Assembly (NCBI GenBank): GCA_016081115.2 | Contig: JABTTQ020000654.1 | Location: 372,001 to 436,000 of the forward strand | DNA from: Rehmannia glutinosa | Lineage: Eukaryota > Streptophyta > Magnoliopsida > Lamiales > Orobanchaceae | DNA length: 64,000 bases | Reading direction: 5' to 3' | Shown here: positions 1 to 10,700 of the stretch, one piece after another | Layout: every line of letters starts with the position of its first letter | How positions within the stretch are numbered: the stretch's first letter is position 1 | The notes under the pieces: generated by a model | What the model saw: only the letters and a program-made list of their open reading frames with translations | What the model was told of the DNA's origin: nothing | Database searches by the model: none | Position numbers and translations under genes: made by a program

Positions 1-80
1 GTGACGTGTTTTTATTTTAAAGCTCCTTTATCCTATCATAGCTTATTTATCTCACTATAATGCTTCCACGTACTCCTCAG

Positions 81-1824
81 CTTTTGGAGATTGCTAGAGC
101 CTTTGGACCTGTGAAGGCATTTCGCTTTGAATTTATTGCTGATATTAATGAACCATGTGCATATCTTGAGGTACATATTTTAATGGGAAAAGTTTTTTCA
201 GTATGCATATAAATAATTGTGTAGTAACAGTAGAACGACAATATTTTTGGTTGTTCTTGTTTCTAACATATCTTAAGCATGATTCATTTTCATATATGCT
301 ACATTATTTTTCTCCTTTTAAATGGATACCTTTCGGATTCACTCTTTGCCTGAACTAATTATTTATTTCCTCAGTATGTTGACCATTCAGTTACTTCAAA
401 GGCCTGTGCTGGTCTTAATGGTATGAGGTTGGGTGGACGAGTTGTTACTGCAGTATTTGCAACTCCAGAAGTTGTTTTGGTGGGTATATAACCCAGTCAT
501 GATTTATATACTCATTGAACTGAAGGTTTCATGTTGTCTATAAGTTTCTCTCAACTGCTTCATAACCAAAATGTTTATTAGGAAAATGCTGGAAAACTGC
601 CATTTTATGAGATCCCTGAACATGCGAAGCCCCTTCTGGAGAATCCCACAGCTGTTGTAAAGCTGAAAAACATGGTATTGCTAGAAGTTATCTTTCATTG
701 TTCCTTTTCACCCCCTCCTTTTGTAATTGATGTTTTGGTGTGTGTTAGAACTAAGGTCGAAGTTAAGAATCACCAACATACCCTTGTAATTTCAGTTGGA
801 TCCTGAAGGACTCTTGTCTTTGTCTGAGTCGGAACTAGAAGACATATTGGAAGATATAAGGCTGGAATGTTCCAGGTTGACATAAATAAATTGGATTATA
901 ATTTTAGTTTCATTGCTGGTTTTTGCTTAAATACTTCTCTTATCTTTCCATAAATGTTGTAGGTTTGGTACAGTGAAATCTATTAATGTTGCCAAGCCCA
1001 CAAACTCTGTCGGCAACATGGAAGCATATGAAGTAAAGAACACAAGTGCGTCTACTGATGCGTACAACTTAGAGTTTGCCAATAGGAGGTGTATAACAGA
1101 ACAATTAGGTGATAGAATTAATGGGGTTGGAGAACTTGACAGATTAGAACCTACAGAAACTCTGAACGGAGTGGAGAATAATAGTCAAACTGTAGAAGAT
1201 AATAATGGATCTGATGATAAAGATGACGTGGAACCCAATGACCTCAATAGGTCCAGGGTGGTCGGTGACAGCTCGTTGGATGAGATGATAGCTGGCAATC
1301 TCATGAAGGATGAAATATTTAGACCACCTTCAAATGATGAAAACATTTCTGTCAAAGAGTCTTCTAGCCCGGAAAACACTGTAGAGCTTGCAAACAAACA
1401 AAATGCTTCAGTTATTAAGTTGGAAAGCAATGATAACATTGCTGGTTCAATATCAGAAAGGAACACTGACATGGAAAACAAACCTTTAATCGAGGGAGAT
1501 TTACAATCAGAAGAACGTAATGCAAAAACTGAAAGTTCCGAGGAAAAATTGAAATTGGAAGAAAATAATGCAAATATTGCGAGTTCAGTTGAATTGGTCA
1601 GTGATGAGAGAAAGGAATTGGATGCTCGCGAGGAAGGCGATAAAAAGGATATCTCCATTGATCTTGAGAATGTGTTCGAGCCTGGCTCTGTTTTTGTAGA
1701 ATATAGAAGGGCCGAAGCTGCTTGTATGGCGGCACATTGTTTACATGGACGGATATTTGATGGCCGTGTTGTGATGGCGGGATATGTTGGTCTTGATCTT
1801 TACCAGATGAGGTTTCGGAAATAA
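81..1824 (+). CDS. U2AF large-subunit-like splicing factor, 3' part (five exons)
   Basis: The exons I can join are about 81-171, 375-479, 582-674, 796-875 and 963-1824, all with GT/AG borders and consistent phase. The first border is least certain, and the 5' part of the gene lies outside the window. The first two exons encode the end of an RRM (GPVKAFRFEF, then YVDHSVTSKACAGLNGMRLGG). The next exons begin a U2AF-homology motif (VVKLKNM, acidic helix SESELEDILEDIRLEC, FGTVKSINV). This domain is then interrupted by about 230 mostly acidic, low-complexity residues. It resumes near the C-terminus with SVFVEYRRAEAACMA and the loop GRIF, which fits the R-x-F motif of UHMs. Proteins of this family bind splicing factors through the UHM during 3' splice-site recognition. 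Expected location is nuclear. The family call is firm; the exact orthologue is not. Confidence 0.8.
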
Positions 1825-2708
1825 GTGTGATTGGAATGTTGTTTGCATTAATGTTGAGGGTGCATAACTGAGGGAGGAGAGCAGATTCGAAGAAAGTCAT
1901 TTACAGCTAATATACTGTCCCAAGTTTGGACCATACTTAAGGTTTGATTTGGCTAGAATAGTTAATTAGTGTAGCACCTTTTTTTGTTATGTAGGACGGC
2001 TTACTTCTAAAAACTAGCATGATGTGTTCATTGTATTGACCTGTAACACTTAACTTTTCAGTATATTAGCAGTTTTGACGACCAGAGATATGGGGCTCTA
2101 CTCTATTGATGTCTCCTTAATTTACTTTCATTCGCAACACTTTAAAACATGTTATGTAATTCATTTCATTTACTTCTCGGCATGTTGCTCTAAAAATTTG
2201 CTGAAAAGTTCGATAGACTTGAGTTATCGTATAGTGTGGAGCACCTTGCTACTCTACAAGCATATCTTCTCTCCATGTACAGTACAAAGCAATGCGCTGT
2301 AGTTATGCTTTAATGGATTTTTCATTCTTGTTGGGACTACAAGTTTTAAAAGGCTATAATTCGTGGTTTTGGCAAATTGCTCGTTACTATTTTTTGATAG
2401 TTGAAAAGTTATTGTTGTTCCGTCCAAATTAAGATCCAAGAGTAATGTTTGAAGACTCTAATTTGCCACATCCATAGAGATTGAAACAAGGTAGCATTTT
2501 TTTTGGCTAATGAAGTTTGCAAAAGACTCACTTGGACTTTAATAGCACTTCTTCTTTCTGGAACCATATAAAAAGCTTGATCAACTAGAATTTCTCTCAT
2601 TTACATAACATAATTCATACTAACTCGTCTTTTGTAGACTTTTGTATAGGGATAACTTGAAATAGAGACAACTCATATAGAATTTGTGAGAGAATAGTGC
2701 TCCTTATT
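1825..2708. other. 3' UTR and intergenic spacer
   Basis: The 3' UTR of the U2AF-like gene should lie in the first few hundred bases. I see no further coding exon. The short open frames here have no recognisable protein features. Confidence 0.5.
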
Positions 2709-2990
2709 TGGGGGGGTGTGTTTGCAAACACTTATGCTTTTGCGGAAGTGATTTATTGCCACGAAAATGGGAAGTACATGAAACTTACAAGAAGGTGTTA
2801 TTTGCGAATAGAAGCTAAAAATTGATTAAGTTACGAGAGAGTGTTGGTGATATGCTGAATTAGAAATCTAAAGCACCCATTTCTTTGATCTTTGTTAGAT
2901 TTTGATTAAAACGGTTGAATTAGAATCAGAAGTTGATATTTGCAACCACTAAAAGATGATATTTCTAGCTAAAAACTAAGAATCACTTCA
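2709..2990. repeat. Degraded MITE, family 1, copy 1
   Basis: The left end reads GTGTGTTTGCAAACACTT followed by a GGAAGTGATTTATTG block. An internal block (GAATAGAAGCTAAAAATTG, then GAGAGAGTGTTGG) is the reverse complement of a block in the copy at 5704-5888. The right end is eroded and I found no target duplication. Confidence 0.45.
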
Positions 2991-3658
2991 CTCTCTTTAT
3001 TTTATTTATAGTTATTTATTATTGTAAAATACCATGCACTACTAATTTTGAGTGACATTATAGTTATCATTCAATTAATCCCCGACCCCTAATACAGTGT
3101 TTTCAAGTCTAATGATAGATTGTTCTGAACCTTTTGGCGTTGAACTGAGCCAACAACCTTTTGGAAGAAAAAAATAAATTTTGATAGTGTTATTGTATGT
3201 GAGATAAAAAAATAACGATGAAAGTTGATTTGGTTTAAAAATAGTAAAATAATGACTGGATATGATTGATAGTTAGAAATGTGTGAGTAAGTGAATAATG
3301 AAATTTGTAGGAGAATGTGTAATAATGATTATTTTTTTGTGAAAAAATGTGTAGATGTGATTGGTAAGAGAAAAAATGAGAAAAGTAAAAGTGAGAGAAT
3401 AATATATTTTCTGAAAATTTTCATAAACAATAGCATGTTTGGCCAAAAAAAATTCTCCAACGGAACAAAAATAGAATCTCTTCCACATCCAATCACAGCC
3501 CTAATTATGTGCTCTATATTGTTGCAAAATACTATTTTAAAATTACATTGACTGCAGCAAGACCACAAGTCTGCAATTACACAATTATAACAAAAGACTT
3601 ACTATTTACCAATAATCATTTTGCATTCCCTTTTTGACTTTATAATTTCACAACGCTG
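2991..3658. other. AT-rich spacer
   Basis: No convincing gene or repeat is visible. Open frames on both strands around 3273-3568 are low-complexity and overlap one another. Confidence 0.4.
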
Positions 3659-3968
3659 GCGCTATTCACACATTTTTTTTCATCAAAATACATTCACCTC
3701 TTAAATTCACGACATCTAAAATATTATAATGTCCTTACTGCCATATGATTGTACCATACGATTGTGCCACATAGTCATGACACACGATTGTGCCATAACA
3801 TCATGTGTTACCTGATTGTGCCACATAATTGCATCACGCGATCGTGACATAAAGTCATGTCTTTATACGATCGTCTTGCACATAAAGTTGAAGGAAGGGA
3901 AATTGAATTTTGAGGGTTTTAAGAAAAAAATTGGGTGTATTTAGAGAAAAAGATGGTGTGAATAGTGC
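3659..3968. mobile_element. MITE with CTATTCACAC inverted ends
   Basis: The left end GCGCTATTCACAC and the right end GTGTGAATAGTGC are near-perfect inverted repeats. The similarity continues inward for about 40 bases (T-rich, then AATACA(T/C)(T/C)CA). No clear target duplication is seen. The centre carries the tandem repeat listed separately. Confidence 0.6.
3738..3870 (+). repeat. Degenerate tandem repeat of GATTGTGCCA(CATA)
   Basis: Seven to eight imperfect copies of a 14 to 20 base unit with core GATTGT(G/A)CCA alternate with TCATG-type segments. Some copies read CGATCGTG. The array sits inside the MITE at 3659-3968. Confidence 0.6.
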
Positions 3969-3987
3969 ATCCCTTTCACTATTCCAT

Positions 3988-4597
3988 AAAGGGTGGCAAC
4001 TCCGGACTCGACACACAAACCTGAAATGAACCTAACACGAAATTAATAGATATGGGTCAGAGTCGAAATCGGTCGAACCTGAAGTCGAGTCAACCTGCTA
4101 TGACCTATTTAACCCGTATAATTCGTTTGTGAATTAAAACAAAACTAAGTAAAAAATAAATTGTAAGAAAAAAAAAATATGTCCTTTAAATTTAAATGCT
4201 AAAACCTCATTAATTATGTATATTGTTATTATTTTGTACATTTTTTTGTGTGTTATCCTCAAAATATAATTAATATATTATGTTATTTATGTCATCATGT
4301 TGTTTCTTTTTGTATATTGTGAATTGTGATATTTTTTATTGATTGAATAGTGTGCTAAGGTAATTGACTTCAAAACATTTAAATTTATTGAGATTAAATT
4401 ATTAGATATACATAGAAATAATTTTATTAAACGAGTTAAACAGACTGAGTTCGAGTACTTGTGAAATAAATAGGTCATATCGAGTTCAAGATTTTATCTG
4501 AATAATTAAATATGTGGGTTTCAGGTTAGCATATTTTGATCCGTGAAACCACGAAACCAGACTTGCAAATTCGGACTCAACCCAATTTGGCACCTTG
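3988..4597. mobile_element. hAT-like MITE, copy A
   Basis: The left end reads AAAGGGTGGCAACTCCGG. The right end, reverse-complemented, reads CAAGGTGCCAAATTGGG. The interior is the reverse complement of the element at 14353-14989, including the block near 4250-4340 with TTATCCTCAAAATATAAT and GTGAATTGTGATATTTTTTA. It is therefore the same family inserted in the opposite orientation. No clean 8-bp duplication is visible for this copy. Confidence 0.6.
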
Positions 4598-4839
4598 TTC
4601 GACATCTAGAGTCAAATATCGTGAAAGTAAAAACCTATGGTGTAAAGTGTAAAAGAGTAAACTTCAAGGGGCGCAAGTGGAAAGTAAAGTTGGAAAAACA
4701 AATTAAAATTTTATCCATTATCCACCCATTTTCCTTCACTCGCATCCCCTCCCCAAACTCCCCTCAACCTCTTTTCTTGAAACATTTTCTGTGTAAAAGA
4801 AAGATACGAAAAACGGGGGAACAAGACTGAATTTTTGCA

Positions 4840-6716
4840 ATGGCAACAATCACAGCTACACTAGGACCAGTAATGGCGGGCGTGGCATTAGCGAAATCCC
4901 AAAATTTCAGCAGACTCTCTGTAAAGAGTTCAAAAACAAGTTCGGAGATTGGTTCAGTTGCATCCCAGTTGAGTGGCATCAAGATATCCACAACCCACTT
5001 TCAGAAAATCGCCCCTCTTCCTATTTCGGCTCCTCTCAGGCCTTCTCTTCAGCCTGTTGCTCGTAAATTTCTTATCCCTCCATTTATGCGCGTGTTTGAT
5101 ATAAGTTTGTGTTTTTTTTTTTTTTCTTTTTTGTCTTGTGCTTTATATGATTTTTTTAGAAAATCTTTTTTGTCTGTTTATCTCCGCGCTGTAATGAAGC
5201 AATTTAACTTGTTGGGCTGGAAAGAAAACAGAATTGAAAGTTAAATTATCAATTGTATTCATTGTGGGGAAATAGGTACAAGATTTAAAGCAGATTGTAC
5301 TAAATGGTAGAGGTGTATTGTGTGTGCTTCTGTTGTTTTACCTTGTGTTGGGGGGTGAAAACTTGGTTTGGCATTATGGTTTGCTTAAAGATACTGATAT
5401 AAGTAGAATAAATCACAGAGAACATCGGCTGAAAAATGTATCCAGATTGTAAAGAATTCAACAGTAACCCCAATTTCATATTGCCAATAAATTTTGTACT
5501 TAACACGATTGTCATCTTCTTTGAACGCTCACGATTGACACTTGCCTTCTCAATGTTAATTGGGATATGGATAGAACATTTAGCATCTCTTTGATAAGCG
5601 ATTTCAAGTTGCTGAAATACATATATGGTGCTAGTGCCAAGTGGTAGTGAGCAATGAAAAGGAGTAACTGTTCTATCTTTAGGAACTAGCACTTCTGGAT
5701 ATTAAGGAAGTGTTTGCAAACAAATAAGCATTTTTACTGCTTATCCACCAAACACTCTCTCTTAACTTAATCAATTTCCAGCTTCTATTTGCAAACACTA
5801 TCAACTTCTGAGTCTCAACTACTTGCTACTTCCGCGACAATAAAGCACTTCCTCAAAAAGCAAAACTGTTTGCAAATACTCCCTAATACTCTTATGAACT
5901 TGGCTTGTACTTTCTATTGGGCGTCACAAAATTTTATTTTGTCCACTGAAGTTTCATAAGAAACTTAGCTATTAGCTAAAACCTAACAATCGCATCAAGG
6001 GGGAGAAATTTTGCTGCAGTATGGACTCACTTCACGGTCTTTACTTTTTTGTTGTTCTTTTTTGTTGTTCTGTATGTATACTTTAGTTAATACTCAAATA
6101 TATTAAGGTCCTGACTTGTGTAAAATAAGCAGATAAATTTGCAATTTTTCATGGGCATTAATCTAGCTAATATCAGCAAGAATGTTAATTTTTCTTGTAT
6201 TGTCTAGTAGGACCCAAGGCACTTGTCAAATGACATATTTCTTAAGTAGTTAAGCATTGACAGATGTGATCTCCACCGTAATGTGTGTATAGTCATGTTG
6301 GTTTATGATGGAATTGTATTTTGTCATAACATAATATCAGTATATGCAATCGGTTATCTTAAGGATTTGAAATATATTAAGATAAAATGATCTTATACTT
6401 TGTTTCACGATATAATTAACTGAGATTTGTCTTGAATATCCATGGAGTTATGTTGAACTGTTATATTATTAAATTTCATTCAGGTAGAATATGTCCTTTC
6501 ACCGGGAAGAAGTCGAACAAGGCAAACAAAGTTTCTCATTCAAACCACAAGACAATAAGGCGGCAGTTTGTGAACCTGCAATACAAGAAAATTTGGTGGG
6601 AAGCTGGAAAACGCTATGTCAAATTGCGTTTGTCGACAAAAGCTATTAAGACCATAGAGAAGAATGGACTCAATGCGGTGGCTAAGAAGGCTGGGATTGA
6701 TCTCAGCAAAATGTAA
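4840..6716 (+). CDS. RPL28: Plastid 50S ribosomal protein bL28c (two exons)
   Basis: Exon 1 is 4840-5062 and exon 2 is 6484-6716, giving 151 residues plus stop. The intron is 1,421 bp, with donor GTAAAT and acceptor TTCAG. The split codon restores Arg in the sequence PVARRICPFTGKK. The first 70 or so residues (MATITATLGPVMAG...) are rich in Ser, Ala and Thr, poor in acidic residues, and look like a chloroplast transit peptide. The mature part is classic bL28, with CPFTGKKSNKANKVSHSNHK and VNLQYKKIWWEAGKRYVKLR, ending KKAGIDLSKM. It is a structural protein of the plastid large ribosomal subunit and acts in the chloroplast stroma. The leader upstream of the ATG is pyrimidine-rich (about 4735-4790). 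All expected parts are present and the gene looks functional. Confidence 0.93.
5704..5888. mobile_element. MITE family 1, copy 2, in the bL28c intron
   Basis: The left end is AAGGAAGTGTTTGCAAAC and the right end GTTTGCAAATACTCCCT, forming an inverted pair. The interior has CACTTCCTCAAAAAGCAAAA and a CTTAACTTAATCAATTT block shared with the copies at 2709 and 6949. Confidence 0.6.
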
Positions 6717-6948
6717 TTTTAATAGCAAAGCCCCTTTTAGTAGAGAAGGGTAAAACGATTTATGATTTCGGTTTTTGACGAGGTTTTTATTCATTTTATG
6801 TTTTGTAGCTTCTTTCTCCTTCATATGAGAAACTCCATTGCTTCCCTTTTTTTTTTTTTTTTTTCCTTTAATGTTAAAATTGAATGATACAATCTCTTAA
6901 TAGCGAGCATGATTGGATTCTTAATTGAGCAGAAGCACATAGACTTGA
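6717..6948 (+). other. bL28c 3' UTR and spacer
   Basis: This is the downstream untranslated region of bL28c, including a 19-base T run at about 6846-6865. No other feature is visible. Confidence 0.5.
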
Positions 6949-7275
6949 AGAGTGTTTGCAAAAGCTTAAAAAGAAGTGATTGTCAAATTTTGGATGGAAA
7001 AAAAAAAGTAGTTTTTAGTGTGTTCAAATGTTTAACTTCTGCTTTTGATTTTGTACTATTTAATCTGAATCTAAAAACATGGCCCTACTTTTGATTTCAT
7101 TTTGAAACACGTAAAAGCACTTATACAACTTATTCTCCGGGCACCCTCTATTAACTTAATCATTTTTCAGATTCAATTTGCAAACGCTATAAACTTTTGA
7201 TTCTTAATTGTTTTTCACTTCTATAACAGTAAATCACTTCTTTTAAAAGCAGAAATTTTTGGAAAACACTCCCTA
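6949..7275. mobile_element. MITE family 1, copy 3
   Basis: It begins AGAGTGTTTGCAAAAGCTT and ends GGAAAACACTCCCT, again an inverted pair. It shares the ATTAACTTAATCATTTTTCAG and AAATCACTTCTTTTAAAAGC blocks with copies 1 and 2. Confidence 0.6.
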
Positions 7276-7782
7276 AAACTTCCGAATCGAGCATAACCAC
7301 ATAAATTGTGTATCATTCGAAGTTTGTTCGTCATTAATTCTTGTTATTTACTCACAACAGAAAGAAAAAAAAGACTAAAGTTCCACATGCTCACAAACTG
7401 AGACTTTCCATCAGAAGCTAACATCTATTGTTCTAAAGTAAATACCAAAGCATTTGTGTTTCAAATGTCAACACATTTAGCTGTCAACTTAAAACATTCT
7501 GAATGAACCTAACGCTTGATCGGCTCTAATCCCGATTCACAACATATAGTCGACGGTTGACGGTACATCATCAGGGGCATTTTTGTCTTAAGCTGAAATG
7601 CTTATACATGCATCTTGATACATAATTATAATAAATTGCACCGGTCTAAATATCATCTCCAAAGAACTTGTCGAACCAAAAGAATTATGTGCATTTTCTT
7701 TTCTCCTTTCTCGTTGCATCACCAAAGTTACATCATAGGCACACTTTAAATTGAAATGAATCGCATGTCTTGGAAGAAAACA
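7276..7782. other. Spacer between convergent genes
   Basis: This stretch should hold the 3' UTR of the NPGR1-like gene on the minus strand. No coding frame or clear repeat is visible. Confidence 0.4.
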
Positions 7783-10700
7783 TCATCTGAAAGGTTCAAC
7801 TGGCTCAGATTCTTGGAGCACGGCTGCAGCTTCGAAACACTCGGCTGCATCCAGAGCCGAATCACTATTGTCATTCTTGTAGAGCAGGCCAAGATTGTAC
7901 CAGGCTGTCGGGTTAGTTCTTTCAAGCCGCAATGCATCAGTCAGAAAACTTTTAGCCACTGGCAGTGATTGGTCGCCGAGTTTTCTGACAACAATGGCAG
8001 TTGATATCAAGCTTGGAACATGATTTGGTTCAATGTGTAATGCTTTCTGAAAAGACTTCAGAGCTTCTTTCTGCTGGCCTTTAGCTTCATAGAGTAAACC
8101 TGGCAAATAGAGATGAGAAACATTGCTAAACTTCAATCAAGATTTTTTTAACTCTTCTAAGGATATTTACAAAAAATTACCCCTAAGTTTAGCTTAATTA
8201 CAAAAAAAAAAAAATCGGGTTGTCTTTTAAAATAGGGATAGTTACTAAAACTACCCCCTGAGGTTTAGGGAAATTACAAAAAGACCCAGAGATACAACAA
8301 TCCCCATGAGGTTTGATTATGTCTTAAATATAAGGGGATAACTGTAATATTTGTAGTGGTGTTTGAAATGTTTTTGCTTATGAAATGGTCAAAGTGTAAC
8401 ACATAATCAAACCTTAAGGGGATTTTTGTAATTTTCAAAAGCTTCTAGGTTTTTTGTTTATTAGTTCAAACCTCGAGGGTAGTTTTTGTAACTATCCCTT
8501 TAAAATACAAATAGCCGCGTGAAGTATTACAAATACCTCCTTGAGGTTTGTACAAATTACCCACTGGATAGGTGCAATTTGTAAAATAGAAACATACGTC
8601 AATGGATTTGCAATTATGAAAAATACGTCAAGGGTAGTATATGTAATTACAGTTTCATCAATGTTGGGAGAAGAAAAGGAAAGTTGAGACCGAGTCGGCA
8701 ATCACTCCAAGACAGATACTCGTTTAAAACAAAGAGTAGATGGAAATTGGAAATATATTACAAAAAACAGAATGTACCTGCAGAATGTAATCTTGAAGCT
8801 GAATGAGGATTGATAGCTTCAGATTTTGAAAGACATATCTCAGCATCCCTCCACTGAGATAAGCTGGTATACACATTTGCTAGATCATGCCATGTTTCCA
8901 TTTCTAAACTTGCACTGTTGTTCTGCTTTTCCTGTGGATATATGAAAATGGTTTTCAGAATAATGAACGTAAAAACAGAAAGGATGGACTTAAATAAATA
9001 TCCAGGGACAAATTTCACATCACTCAACTTTTCCCATCACCAAAAAAGTAAGGGTTAATTACAAAAACCACCCCTGAGGTTTAGTTTAATTACAAAAAGA
9101 AAACCAATAATCTTTCAAAAAAAAATTACAAATACCCCGTTGACATTTTTTTTTCTTTTTTAGAAATTGCACCGTCAAGAGGGAAGTATTTGTTAGGTAA
9201 ATATAAATCTTTCAAAAAAATTCACAGCAAACTCAATTTTTCAGATCATCAAAAAAGTAAGGGTTAATTACAAAAACCACCCCTGAGGTTTTGTTTAATT
9301 ACAAAAAAACAAAAACCAATAATCTTTCAACATTACAAATACCCCGTTGACATTTGTTTCTTTTTTACGAATTGCACCCTCAAGAGGGAAGTATTTGTTA
9401 GGTAAATATAAACCTCAAAAGGGGGTCTTTGTAACATTTTAATGGGGTATTTGTAATTTTTGGAAGATAACTGGAGTTTTCTGTAATTAGGCAAAACTTA
9501 GAGGTAGTTTTGTAATTATCATAAAAAGTAATTTCAGAAAAATGTCCTAGAACTTAAAACTCATGAATAAAATGCACTTTCAATGCTTCAAAACGAGATC
9601 TATAACATCGTCATGTACCCCTTACTTTCAAAACCTTTTTCTGAACTCCGAAACTCTTTCGCTGGACTTGAAGAACAGCAAGAAGTCTCGTATACGTTTC
9701 AATCGCATCCGTTAAACGGTCCTGTGCAATCTGCAGTTTGGCCTTAGTACGCAGCAATTCTCCTTGATTCCACTTTCCAGCTTCATCAAGAGCAGCATCG
9801 ATTATGTTTTCAGCATCTAAATATCGTTTCTGAGCTGACAAAATACGAGCAAGAAGAATCCAACCCTTTACACTAGAACCAACTTCCATTTTCAATAGCT
9901 CCTTTGCATAATAAAGAGCAGCATCTAACTTTCTCTGTTCAGCATTTTCTAAACTAAGAGCAAATAAAATGCTCGAATTTTCCCCTTTAGTCATTCTTTG
10001 AGCATTTTCAAGTTCCTCAAGCGCGTCAGATTGTTTTGATATTCTCTGTGCATCAGAACCAACACCTCTAGATTGGGCCGACAGAGAGAGGCCTTTTAAG
10101 TAGCGCAAAACTAGTTCTTTGGTGGCATTTTTCATACTCAAAAAGAAGTTTATTAATATATCCTATCCCCTCTTCAAGAAAACTAGAATCCTCCGTGCAA
10201 ATCTTCGAAGCCAGCAATAATTCAAACCCACAGTTAAAATTCTCTCTATTATTCAAAAAGTTTCGCAACAAATTCAAAGCAATTATATCGTCACGTTCTG
10301 CATGGTAACATAGGGCTAAAGATGTGTACTTTTCTTTACTCTCAACGGTCCCTGGTGGTAAATCTTCAATTTGGCGGGCGAGAGACATGCATTCGCTCGA
10401 TATCGACAATGCGAAACAAAGATGATCCAAGATTGATGGGTCCCACCCAATTTTCTTGAGGACAATTTTTTTCAGAATAAGAAACAGCAGCAGAACGGCT
10501 TCTTCGACGTTGTTTTTTGGTACGAATGAACCCTCTAACTGTGAGCGGAGATTTGGTGGACTCGCGTCATTGCCACTGTAAAGAAGAAATATAGCGAAAT
10601 CCTTTTCTATTTTTGTTCTCGTTTCAATGTCAAGGTTCCACTGATAAAGTAGGGCCTTTCGATAGGATAAAATTGCTTCTTGAGGTGCGTAAGCAAGTTT

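Noticed and set aside
1185..1900. Minus-strand open frames opposite the U2AF-like last exon
   Set aside because: They are shadows of an exon with strong domain evidence and consistent splicing on the plus strand.
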